A DNA stretch of 64,000 nucleotides from Platerodrilus igneus (GCA_036346225.1 JARFIW010000999.1:2835001-2899000), one strand, 5' to 3'; numbered from the stretch's first letter, positions 10,807 through 20,082 are shown. Numbers and translations are program-made. The notes: a model not told the origin generated them from the letters alone.

Positions 10807-12065
10807 TTTGATAAATACGTTTTAGAATAACCTTTTAAAAAGTATACGGATTTAGCACCATCCTTTTCCGCAAGAACGCCTACATAACTAAAAGAGTCTT
10901 TCTTACTAACCGCAAATGCAAACAGCTTGTAGAACCCGGATGTATTTAAGTCACTCCATCGGCACATAAAATAATCTTTTAATTCTTCCTCATTTTCTCT
11001 AATAAGATGTTCTTTGTATAACACATCTTTGTATTGTTCGCGTATTGTCGCAGTGTTTTCCATGTACTCCAATTTTCGTCTTTTTGCATCCATTTCCTCT
11101 AATTCCAGTTGTCTTTTCCTTCCACTTACAGCGTATGGTATGCATAATGGAGCAATTTCCTTTAGCGTAAACGGATAAAGTTTACTACCAATATTTACGC
11201 GTTGTCGTACAACCTCTGGACGAATGTTATGCGTATCTATCAACCCCAATTCCGAAATGATTATTTCTTTTGGAATTGTAGAATATGGTGTTGCAGATTG
11301 TGTAAAATATGTACTGCCTGCTTTAATGTAGCACTTGTGTAAGATTTTTATTTTATCTGAGCTGTCTTCCTCCTCTACTATCTCCAAATAATTTACAGGT
11401 AAATAGTTAAAACTAAAAGCCGAAAGCACATACTTTATCAATTTTTCCCTTTCTTTTGGTTTTCGGACAACTTAATCTGCAAGCCCGTCAATTTCTTTGT
11501 ATTACCATTCCCCAATACACGTACTGTAGCAGGTTATTAAACACTAAACAGCAGCTATTTTGTAGCTTGTCCGATAGCTTACTCCACATTTTGGCAAGTG
11601 GTACCGAGTACATTGGCGCCTTTAGGAAGTATAACTTACTATCTTCCAATAACGTTAAACAGTCTTTTAAGGGATTATACACCCGTTCCGCACTGACATT
11701 GCTTCCAATTGCACAATTGTATATTGTCGCTTCCAATCGCGTAATACCATGTTCTTTAGCCAAAGTAAACGCAAATGTTTCCTTAAACGCACATCTGGAC
11801 AACGTAAAAAATCTAGTATATGATTGCCAAGTTGTTTATTAACACCAGGACTTGTTATCTGACACACAAATTTGTTGTATATCTTAATTCTTGCATTGGT
11901 TGTTAGCCATGTTAAACAATCAATTCCTACAGTTTTATCGTTGTCAACTATAATATTACACTTTTCTTCGTATTCGCCCTTATAGCAAAAGTTATGGTTT
12001 GTAGTTAAATAATTACACATCTCCATCTTGCTAAATATACCCGCAAAATCTTGGGTTACATCCAT
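10782..12065 (-). CDS. Element ORF B, left arm (full length, frameshifted): unknown protein
   Basis: About 430 codons start at ATG 12,065, two bases after the ORF A stop. Block 1 (12,065-11,488) contains YNKFVCQITSPGVNKQLGN and, after a one-base shift near 11,793, GITRLEATIY. Block 2 (11,441-10,782) contains SFNYLPVNYLEIVEEED, a Lys/Arg/Glu-rich helix (ELEEMDAKRRKLEYME) and RWSDLNTSGFYKLFAFAV. The joint between the blocks needs frame changes present in both arms. I do not recognise the family. The YNK...TRLE pattern faintly recalls replication-initiation proteins, but no HUH motif or Tyr-based site is clear. The strong protein-like composition argues that this was a selected gene of the element. 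Confidence 0.6.
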
Positions 12066-12066
12066 G

Positions 12067-12641
12067 TCAAAAGATAGAAATAATCTTTTCGAGTTCGTCT
12101 AATATATCTGGTAGTTCCTCCAATAAAGTTTCCAACTTAACATCTGCTAGTTCCACTTTGTATGGAACACATATAGGATTTTGGAATTTTTATTAATGCA
12201 TTCGAGGTCTTCTTTTCCGATAATTTCTTTTACTCTCTGGCCCATCTTGTTAGTGCTTTCCAGAGAAAACGGAAGCTTAGCTTTAACACCATGTCTAGCG
12301 GAAACAAATCGGTCAAACTTTCTTCGTAGATAGCTGTTAAATGCACCACAAATTTCTTTTTTTACGATAAACATCCTTTTGCTTGCAGAGGTTTGTTCGG
12401 CGTCAGAAAAGTCGCAAATTTTAACCAACATTATATTGTCACAAAATGGTTCTGTAATTGGTGTGTGTAGTCCACCAGTCAGCATCTGCTCGCCTTCGAC
12501 ATAACAAATATTACCAATATCTGTTACCAGATTATTGTTGCACATATTTTCTACCAAAAGCCATAATCCAAATCGCTCATTTGTCGGTTTCACTTTATTC
12601 CCAAGAAGTTGCGAAACGTTAATCACCTTGGAGACGCTCAT
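12067..12641 (-). CDS. Element ORF A: unknown protein, about 191 aa, one frameshift
   Basis: This gene lies only in the unique centre, so it has one copy. It starts MSVSKVINVSQLLGNK at 12,641. The frame is open to about 12,180, where one base is missing in an A-rich run. In the next frame it continues with PICVPYKVELADVKLETL and ends ...LDELEKIISIF with a TGA at 12,067-12,069, one base before the ATG of ORF B. The predicted product is soluble, with no signal peptide or membrane helix. I cannot assign it to a family. The tight ORF A-ORF B-ORF C spacing on one strand looks like a compact viral or Polinton-type gene cluster. Confidence 0.6.
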
Positions 12642-12832
12642 GTTTACCGTTCTAGCTACTATCGAATACTAAATTAAATACGAAAAAATTGTTCTCTTAT
12701 GTATTCTACAGAGTGGGGGCGTATATTGCCGAAGATAGTCGAATATGTTGTTATCCGACCTAAGCCGACAGGGATGCGCATCGACATATATCCGGATATA
12801 TGTAGGATGTTAAGTTAGGGTGAAATTGCCCC
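12642..12832. other. Spacer upstream of ORF A
   Basis: This is the short AT-rich stretch directly upstream of the ORF A start. It would be the natural place for a promoter driving the ORF A-B-C cluster leftwards, but I see no convincing core element. It also contains 'catatatccggatatatg', a small inverted repeat at about 12,785-12,800. Confidence 0.3.
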
Positions 12833-12885
12833 ATGACCACATGACCACATGACCACATGACCATATGATCACATGACCACATGAA
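12833..12885. repeat. 10-bp tandem repeat (ATGACCACAT)n
   Basis: About five consecutive units of 'atgaccacat', with two units altered to 'atgaccatat' and 'gatcacatga'. It lies in the unique centre of the palindromic element. Confidence 0.9.
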
Positions 12886-12899
12886 AAATTGATAGGTTA

Positions 12900-13065
12900 G
12901 GCTGTTTTTAATGAGTTTTCTCATTAAAAACCCATTAGCACTAATTGTTTTTTAATGAGTTTTCTCATTAAAACTCGTTAGCACTAATTGCTTTTAATGA
13001 GTTTTCTCATTAAAACCCATTAGCACTAATTGCTTTTAATGAGTTTTTCCATTAAAAACCAAGTG
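12900..13065. repeat. Four ~41-bp tandem repeats, each with a hairpin
   Basis: Four units each contain 'taatgagttttctcatta', a 7-bp stem with a 4-base loop, followed by 'aaaacccattagcactaatt'. The last unit is diverged ('gagtttttccatta'). Together they form an array of small hairpins beside the large palindrome at 13,082-13,147. Confidence 0.9.
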
Positions 13066-13081
13066 TGGACCTAGGTTAGAT

Positions 13082-13147
13082 AAAAGGAAAAATTAATAGG
13101 TTAGGTCAGCGCCGCGGCGCTGACCTAACCTATTAATTTTTCCTTTT
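13082..13147. repeat. Perfect 66-bp palindrome near the centre
   Basis: The sequence is exactly self-complementary for 33 bases each side of the axis between 13,114 and 13,115, with the core GCGCCGCGGCGC. It sits at the inner edge of the right arm. It could be a hairpin that primed fold-back synthesis, or simply a fold-back junction created when the inverted duplication formed. Confidence 0.95.
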
Positions 13148-13162
13148 TTACGTTGTCCAGAT

Positions 13163-14174
13163 GTGCGTTTAAGGGAAACATTTGCGTTTACTTTGGCTAA
13201 AGAACATGGTATTACGCGATTGGAAGCGACAATATACAATTGTGCAATTGGAAGCAATGTCAGTGCGGAACGGGTGTATAATCCCTTAAAAGACTGTTTA
13301 ACGTTATTGGAAGATAGTAAGTTATACTTCCTAAAGGCGCCAATGTACTCGGTACCACTTGCCAAAATGTGGAGTAAGCTATCGGACAAGCTACAAAATA
13401 GCTGCTGTTTAGTGTTTAATAACCTGCTACAGTACGTGTATTGGGGAATGGTAATACAAAGAAATTGACGGGCTTGCAGATTAAGTTGTCCGAAAACCAA
13501 AAGAAAGGGAAAAATTGATAAAGTATGTGCTTTCGGCTTTTAGTTTTAACTATTTACCTGTAAATTATTTGGAGATAGTAGAGGAGGAAGACAGCTCAGA
13601 TAAAATAAAAATCTTACACAAGTGCTACATTAAAGCAGGCAGTACATATTTTACACAATCTGCAACACCATATTCTACAATTCCAAAAGAAATAATCATT
13701 TCGGAATTGGGGTTGATAGATACGCATAACATTCGTCCAGAGGTTGTACGACAACGCGTAAATATTGGTAGTAAACTTTATCCGTTTACGCTAAAGGAAA
13801 TTGCTCCATTATGCATACCATACGCTGTAAGTGGAAGGAAAAGACAACTGGAATTAGAGGAAATGGATGCAAAAAGACGAAAATTGGAGTACATGGAAAA
13901 CACTGCGACAATACGCGAACAATACAAAGATGTGTTATACAAAGAACATCTTATTAGAGAAAATGAGGAAGAATTAAAAGATTATTTTATGTGCCGATGG
14001 AGTGACTTAAATACATCCGGGTTCTACAAGCTGTTTGCATTTGCGGTTAGTAAGAAAGACTCTTTTAGTTATGTAGGCGTTCTTGCGGAAAAGGATGGTG
14101 CTAAATCCGTATACTTTTTAAAAGGTTATTCTAAAACGTATTTATCAAAATGGCAGATAACAAAGAAGAACTAA
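13163..14174 (+). pseudogene. Element ORF B, right arm (N-terminally truncated)
   Basis: This copy starts within the gene at the arm boundary, just before the segment that reads FAFTLAKEHGITRLEATIYN. It contains block 1 to 13,468 and block 2 from about 13,515 to 14,174, identical in protein sequence to the left copy. The first ~100 residues are missing because they lie in the unique centre. It has no evident start codon in context, so it is a structural by-product of the inverted duplication. Confidence 0.65.
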
Positions 14175-14693
14175 GGAATGCGGGTTTCGTAATCTTGGCG
14201 TACACCACACGTAAAGGGGTTCCGCTAAACATTGTATATTTGCCCAGTAAAGAACCTTTCGGATCATTTAAAACCGAGGGTCTTACAACCTATAACAACC
14301 ATATATTCCCAAAAGTGGTGGACATGCAACTACGCAACAGTGTGTGGGAGAAAAGGATTTCCTCCAATACCGACAAGAAGAAGTCGATCAAGCTAACAAG
14401 ATACGTATGCAGGATATAGTGGAAAGCTGCGATTAAAAGATTGTCACAAGCTGCAAGAATTACACGAAGGAATGGATCTGGTTGTCGGCGGAATCAAAGA
14501 CTTTAAATATAGAGGCAAACTTCGGTACATTTTACAATTCGAAAACCTAGACGGTCTTTATGTATCAAACTATTGGCTAGAAAAGGAGATAGAAGACTTG
14601 GGTGTAGATTTAAATTTTAAGCTGCGAATAAAATTAGATAAAATTAAAACCACTGCAAACAAACATAAAGAAAGGACTGTCTTCTGTGTATAA
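14150..14693 (+). pseudogene. Element ORF C, right arm (two homopolymer frameshifts)
   Basis: Same protein as the left ORF C (10,261-10,806). An A-run near 14,351 is one base shorter than in the left arm, and a G-run near 14,421 has two instead of three bases. The reading frame is therefore split, resuming at MDLVVGGIKDF (14,472) and ending at 14,693. Both differences are of the type produced by long-read sequencing. Confidence 0.6.
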
Positions 14694-17463
14694 CTTTGTA
14701 TTAAAATTAAGTTTAAATGACTTAAATATTTTTAAATTTGTTATGTATAATGTCAGAATAAACATTTTATAATAGTGTATAACATTGTTCTTTATTTATA
14801 AAAGGCTGTAACGTTACCACGAAATAGCAGTCGCACAAAGAGGGGTGCGCATGGGCAGGGGTGCGTACGCGCATGGGCGCGCATGGGCAGGGGTGTGCAT
14901 GCGCAGGGGTGCACGCGGGCTGGGATGTGTTTTGGCGTACACGAAGGAAGCGGATGTTAACAGTTACCAAGCATCTAATTCTTTATTTGGTGTGGAGTAC
15001 TTGCCGGTGTATGTATCCGGAGTAAAAGAATACGATTTGCATACGCAGCTTATTAATAAAATTAGTTTATCGAGGGAAGATGACAAAAGGTACATCATTC
15101 CTAATAGTACAACAATCTACGCATGGGGGTGTAAAGATATAAGATAGTTGTTTAGATTTTGTAAATCTATTGTATATATTAGTTTTAAGATTCCATAATT
15201 TTTAAGTTCTTCTCCCACCTTCCAAATTCTTCCGGCTTCTATCCTGGTTGACAGAGTATACGTGTTATCTCCACGTGGTATTCGCGGGACACTGCGGTTT
15301 TAGATTTCTAGAGAAACGGTTGGTTAAAGCATATGTCTTGCGTAGCAAAAAAAGGGTTTTAAAGATGGAGTTAAATATAGATGGGTAAAAATTAGAAGTT
15401 TGGGGTCATTAAAAGGCATAACTTTGTATGGGGTGGTTCTATTTAAAATTTATTTACAGATTTGGGATCCCTAGAAAAATTTAATATTAGTCGATACCTA
15501 GCAAAATATATTTATCTTAAAAGAGTGACTACCCGCGTATAATAAATACAATATAACACTTGTCAACAAAAAAAGTTGTAGGGGAAATTAAAGACATATT
15601 TAATGGGGTCCAGTATTAGAATTTGTTGGTAGTAATATTAAGTCCTACTGTACTGTAGGCGAGAAAGATACGATTAAAAAGATTAAAGAGGTCTCACGAA
15701 TTGTAGTTAAGTAAAACCGAGGGTCTTACAACCTATAACGAGCATATACCTCCAAAAGGGGTGGGCATGCAGCTACGCAGCAGTGCGTGGGAGAATAAGA
15801 ATTCTCTCTAATAAGAAATTAAAGTTTCCATGTACGTAACACCAGTCATTGGGAAATGGTCGAAATGTGGAACCTATAAAGGCGATTATTAATTATGGTT
15901 TAGAAAAATAATAGTAGTTTTCGTGGACTAAATAAAATAGCTTAGACTGATTAATGTATATGGTTACATGTTCTCGTACACATACACAAACATCTGCTTA
16001 CGTCCACAATGGCGATACCGGTAGTTTTTGTTTAACAAATAGTAGGAAAGATACGTCGGGTGTTAGTGTGCGGAAGCCCATAGGATTCAAAAAAGAACGG
16101 TGTGGTGGAATGTATGGTGGTTCCCCGTTAGAATAATCGAAAGTGGTTAATCAGTCGTATTAGATGTTTAAATAAGCGAAAGTGTAAAGGCCTACATAAA
16201 CAAAAATTAATTAACCGACAAAAAAGTGCGCGATGTGCTACACTTATAAAGAAAGTATGGAATGGTGCTTTGCATCGGTCCTAACAATAAAAAGGGCGAC
16301 TGACTTTTCCAAGCAACTACAAGAATAGCAGTAGCGCAGAGAAGGGGTATGCATGTATTATACAGTGCACAGTTGCTGCAAAATATGTTAGTTTACGCGT
16401 AGCTCGGATGTGTAATTGATCAAAACTTAAAGATTCCTCGGAGGTTTAAAAATTGTCGGCCCATTGTCGTTTGAAAAATGTTTGTAAATTATCAGAAGCG
16501 GGTTGAAGTATAATGGATTATTGACTGGGTTTTTCCTACCTTTTACGAGGGAATCGGAAATTGATAGACATCGAGCATCTAATTCTCTATTTGGACGATA
16601 TCGAGTACTTACCGGTTCTAGAAATCAATACGTGCGGCCGACCGCTATGCGAAAGTGTAAAAGCCTACAGAAGCAAAATTTAATTATCAGACGAAAAAGT
16701 GTGCGATGTGCTATAGAAAGTATAAAAAATGGTGCTTTGCATCGCTCCTAACAGTAAAAAGGAGAGTGACTTTTTCTAGCAATTACAAGAATAGCAGTAG
16801 CGCGGCGAAGGGGTATGCATGTATTATACAGCGCATTGTTGCTATAAAATATGTTAGTTTACGAGAAGCTCGAGCGTGCACAAATTAAATTTTAATCTAT
16901 AATTAACTATGGTCGTAAAAATGGGAAATTAATGGTTAATTTAAATACTGCTAAGCATATACTTTCGCTCGGTGATTTATTTAGAAAATATTCAAGCCTA
17001 CCATTTCCTAAAGTATGACGTAGAAGTTATTTAAAATTAAATTGGTTTATTAGTAAGTATTCTGTAAACAAGTTTGGTATTCCCTTAGCAAAGGTTTAAA
17101 GTGTTTTTGGTTATAGTAGCACTGCATCTTCTACAGCACGACTTGCATACAATTTGTGTGCGTGTGCTATCACCCTTTTGGATTTTTAATATGCACGCGA
17201 TCCGTATAACATGGAAGACGTTTTCGATGCTTCTACTAACGGTATTCGCAGCATGGACAAAGCGAACCGGGCGCATACATTGGTGCTAAATGTATTGGAC
17301 GAGCTGCGAGGATTATGACGTCATTTAGTTCCTCGCTGAATCCGAGACTTCGTTCGGGTATCTTCGGAAACCTTCGGTTTGCATTCTATAGGGTACATAA
17401 AGCAGGTGCGCAAGAATAAACTCTTTAGTTATAAGTTAGTTCGCTTACAAGTCAAGTCTTATA
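14694..17463 (+). other. Right arm, degenerate middle section
   Basis: It contains several things. (1) A GC-rich repeat of 'gcatgggcaggggtg' type at 14,842-14,930, followed by an open segment reading YQASNSLFGVEYLPVYVSG. (2) A diverged repeat of part of ORF C at about 15,712-15,810 (compare 14,268-14,365). (3) Two copies of a ~240-bp module (about 16,175-16,410 and 16,650-16,885). (4) A second ASNSLFG-type segment near 16,575. (5) A 35-codon ATG ORF at about 17,211-17,315. I recognise no complete gene. Confidence 0.6.
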
Positions 17464-17487
17464 GTGCGGATTTTGTTTTGTACTAAA

Positions 17488-17871
17488 ATGGTATCTGCAA
17501 ACGTTTTTAAGTGCAACTCTTGCGGTGCTTCCTATACCTGGAAAAATGCTCTCATACGGCACCAGAACAAATGTCGTGGTGCAACATCGTCCAAGGTTAA
17601 GCCGTCCGCAGCAAAGTACTTAAACTGTGGGACTTGCGGTTTCGCTTTTACGAGAATGGACAACTTACTGCGACACAAGGAAAAACAGCACGGTATGTCA
17701 TTAAGCCTTAAACGTTCAGCTCCGCCAGCTGTTAAAGGACCTTGTACGAAACAACCACGAATTATGTGTAAAGTATGCGATTTCGAAATGGAAAAGAATA
17801 CATATGCCGCACACTTGAGAAGCAACAGACATAAAATGCCACAGTTACCGCTACTGGCGAAGATGGCGTAG
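17488..17871 (+). CDS. Three-zinc-finger ORF, right arm (intact)
   Basis: The open frame from ATG 17,488 gives 127 residues (MVSANVFKCNSCGASYTW...). It carries three zinc fingers: CNSC...HQNKC (C2HC type), CGTC...HKEKQH and CKVC...HLRSNRH (C2H2). Such fingers commonly form the N-terminus of insect Polinton-type DNA polymerase B proteins, where they probably help bind the element ends. The stop at 17,869 is followed after two bases by the ATG of the next ORF, in another frame. An original single long protein, now split by an indel, is therefore possible. A standalone regulatory or DNA-binding protein is the alternative. Confidence 0.65.
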   Translation: MVSANVFKCNSCGASYTWKNALIRHQNKCRGATSSKVKPSAAKYLNCGTCGFAFTRMDNLLRHKEKQHGMSLSLKRSAPPAVKGPCTKQPRIMCKVCDFEMEKNTYAAHLRSNRHKMPQLPLLAKMA

Positions 17872-17873
17872 AA

Positions 17874-18259
17874 ATGATTAGCACAGCGTTTAACAACCGT
17901 ATGGCTAGCTATCGCATAAATAACGCCAGCGTCGACGATGGAGTGTCCGAGTTTCTTTGGAAGCAGAAAGAGCGATTTATTCGATTAATAAATGAAAAAA
18001 GAATACAACATACAGCAGTAAAAGTCTACTGCGAACTCTACGGCGTTTACACCAAAATGGGGGAAGAGACTACCGATGTGAAATCCTTTAACACAAAAAA
18101 TGTGGTTATAACGTCTTCTAGTAATCTGGAAAATACGTACGAGGTCTTAAGCGAAACCATGCGAACAAAATCAGAGGAATTTGAAACATGCGAGTCCGGT
18201 TGGTCTTTGGAAAAGTGCTCTATTTAGAAATAAATATTAATAAGTATGACCCGCTATGA
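17874..18259 (+). pseudogene. N-terminal remnant of Polinton-type DNA polymerase B protein
   Basis: The frame starts MISTAFNNRMASYRINN and continues through VKSFNTKNVVITSSS to ESGWSLEK. A one-base shift near 18,215 then leads to VLYLEININKYDPL and a stop. The combination SFNTKN ... EEFE ... SGW-L ... L-E-NINKY is, from memory, the conserved region before the polymerase domain in insect Polinton/Maverick-like PolB proteins. The polymerase and exonuclease domains are absent: after 18,260 only subterminal repeats follow. It is therefore a truncated remnant. The assignment rests on motif recall, not on a search. Confidence 0.55.
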
Positions 18260-18297
18260 CAAGTTCTAGGTTGAAAATAAAAATTGTAAATATGTAT

Positions 18298-19245
18298 TTA
18301 GAAATGTGGTTTACAAAATTTAAACTGTATTAGTAAAATTGTCTGTAATAAAAGTTTTAAGAATGGTTTTAGATTTTCTTTAGGTATAAGCTGCAGGAAA
18401 TTTATAATTTAGAGGGTGTGTGTAAAATGGTAAGGAGTGGTTCGATTTTAAATCTATTTACAGATTCGGATTCTACATAAAATTCTAGACTAACAAGATG
18501 TATCGCATGTATAAAAAAATGTTTAAGGACGGTCGGAAATCGCTACAGGTAAGAAATCTTAAAATTGGGGTAGCTCCCTTGGGGGTGATGCATTCTAAAA
18601 AATTCCTAGAAATTTGGGTAGCTGAGAAAATTCTAATATTAATTGATACCAAACAAGATAGGTTTATCTCGAAAGATGCAATGGCTAGACGAAGAAAACT
18701 ATTTGTTAGGTTTGCTTATAGAGCAAATAGCAAAATTAGAAGATCAGGACTTTAAAGGGGTATAACTTTGCAGGGCGTGGTCCGATTTCAAATCTGTTTA
18801 CAGATTTGGATTCTACATAAAATTTTAGACTAACAAGATGTATCGCATGACTAAAAAAATTTATAAGAACGCTCAAAAGTTGCTACAGGTAAGAAATCTT
18901 AAAATGGGGGTAGCTCCCTGGGGGATGATGCAATCTAAAAAATTCCTAGAGATTCGGGTAGCTAAGAAAATTCTAATATTAATTGATACCAAACAAGATA
19001 GGTTTATCTCGTGGGTGGAAATGTGGAGAAAGATTTATCTCGCGGGTGGAAAGAATGCGGGTGTGATGTAATCAAAATGGTTGTGGGGGTGTCCGAGCAA
19101 GGAGGAGAGCAAGGAGGAGTCAGGTGGAGATTCATCTCCCTCATTTGCTCCTTATGGGAATTTACATGTAAATTGGTCCAGATGTGTGAGGAAATGTGGG
19201 ATTCTGGAGGAAATGTGGCGGTAAGTTCACTGAAAATGGTCTACT
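18298..19245 (+). repeat. Subterminal repeat block of the right arm
   Basis: Two tandem ~350-bp modules (about 18,415-18,670 and 18,765-19,012) share 'agactaacaagatgtatcgcat', 'ctacaggtaagaaatctta' and 'ttgataccaaacaagatagg'. A degenerate third copy is at about 15,420-15,510. The terminal 230 bp contains short direct repeats of 'gaggaaatgtgg' type before the AGT...ACT end. In both modules 'acaggtaagaa' matches a splice-donor consensus. Confidence 0.75.
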
Positions 19246-19251
19246 ATCGTC
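19246..19251. repeat. 6-bp target-site duplication, right copy
   Basis: ATCGTC directly follows the right terminus GGTCTACT and matches 5,724-5,729. The piggyBac frame resumes immediately after it. Confidence 0.92.
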
Positions 19252-19847
19252 CTTTGCAGGAAAATTACCGACGTCTAATGTTTCAAAATATGACCGCAAA
19301 CAAAAATGTGTAGCTAATGTTGAATGCCCTTATGTTTATTATTCAATATAATAAGCATATGGGTGGTGTGGATCTTCTTGCCAGCCTAATTGGTCGCTAT
19401 AAAATTCAAATACAATCCAAAAAATGGTATATTCTGTTATTCTACCATCTCCTAGATATGGCACTCATCAACAGTGGCTACTCTACAAACGAGTAAAAAA
19501 GTTAAAAAACCAAACAACGATTCGCCTAGCGGACTTTCGAGCCAAAGGTTGCCTATTGTTTATGCCACTTTAATATAAAAAATAACGCGAACAAAAGGGG
19601 TAGACCATCTACCTCCTCTGTCCATAATTTAACTCAGGAAAAAAAGCAAAGGTCTGCTACAACTGCGTATATACCTCCTGTTGATGTCAGGACCGATGCA
19701 ACTGCGCACTGGCCAATCCATGACCAAAGGCGTCAAAGATGCAAAATACCTAAATGCACCTCATTTTCCTGGATCAAATGTGGTAAATGCGGTGTACATT
19801 TATGTTTAAACAAAAACAGCAACTGCTTTATGACATTCCATACATAA
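19252..19847 (+). pseudogene. piggyBac transposase, C-terminal third
   Basis: The frame resumes with FAGKLPTSNVSKYDRKQK, shifts by one base near 19,337, and continues with the third catalytic Asp in KHMGGVDLLASLIGRYK. Further breaks occur near 19,496. The C-terminal cysteine-rich domain is clear: RCKIPKCTSFSWIKCGKCG, then HLCLNKNSNCFMTFHT and a stop at 19,845-19,847. All three DDD residues of the transposase are thus present across the three fragments, but the copy is inactive. Confidence 0.88.
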
Positions 19848-20082
19848 AATGTATTATTAATAATTTTGTTGCACTAAGCCTAATGTATCTAATTAGATAC
19901 ATCTAATTTTTACAAAATATATATTCAAAAAACAACAAAGGATTTTTTTTATTATTTTTCCCATTGTTAGTCTCAATAACTTTGAAAAACAATTATTTTC
20001 TTAATATTTAAAATTGGGCAGTGTAGGGTTATGCTTGTGTATCTTCAACATTATTCAAAGCGACATTAGGAAACAACACTAC
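19848..20082 (+). other. piggyBac 3' subterminal region
   Basis: AT-rich DNA after the transposase stop. A 'gggcagtgtagggtta' sequence at about 20,015-20,031 resembles the terminal inverted repeat and TTAA junction of piggyBac elements, but the last base is changed (TTAT). The left terminus lies outside the window, so the end cannot be confirmed. Confidence 0.4.

Larger units (their letters stand above)
5730..11811 (-). repeat. Left inverted arm of the palindromic element
   Basis: This is the reverse complement of 13,144-19,245. Homology runs from the terminus to 'aacgtaaaaaa' at about 11,811. Differences from the right arm are few and mostly one-base changes in homopolymers. Examples are a G-run near 11,793 (two G here, three in the right arm), an A-run near 6,886, a C-run at 9,822-9,829, and a 2-base gap near 7,420. 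One clear substitution lies near 5,787. Confidence 0.93.
5730..19245. mobile_element. Palindromic Polinton/Maverick-related element
   Basis: This 13,516-bp element has inverted arms at 5,730-11,811 and 13,144-19,245 and a unique centre of about 1.33 kb. The ends are AGTAGACCATTTTCAGTGAA and its complement, flanked by the 6-bp duplication ATCGTC. Polintons (Mavericks) are known for 6-bp duplications and AG...CT ends. The arms encode three zinc fingers followed by a region resembling the N-terminus of insect Polinton-type DNA polymerase B. I see no polymerase palm, integrase, protease, packaging ATPase or capsid gene, so it looks like a non-autonomous derivative. Arms of 6.1 kb are far longer than the usual 0.1-1 kb Polinton inverted repeats. 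Another group of long-inverted-repeat DNA transposon is possible. The near identity of the arms suggests recent origin, gene conversion or an assembly effect. Confidence 0.8.
13144..19245 (+). repeat. Right inverted arm of the palindromic element
   Basis: Reverse complement of 5,730-11,811. It begins inside ORF B, so the right ORF B copy lacks its N-terminus and the whole of ORF A. Overall identity with the left arm looks very high by eye. Confidence 0.93.

Noticed and set aside
11456..11842. 128-codon + strand frame in the left arm (mirror 13,093-13,500 on the - strand)
   Set aside because: It is antisense to ORF B, which has the more protein-like composition. It is a shadow frame.
12833..13065. 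CRISPR-like array
   Set aside because: The 41-bp units are contiguous tandem repeats without unique spacers, in a eukaryotic transposon.
5730..19245. Bidnavirus or densovirus genome integration as the origin of the palindrome
   Set aside because: Integrated single-stranded DNA viruses do not leave a clean 6-bp duplication with AG...CT ends, and no NS1 helicase or parvoviral capsid frame is visible. A distant relation of the polymerase remnant to bidnaviral PolB remains possible.
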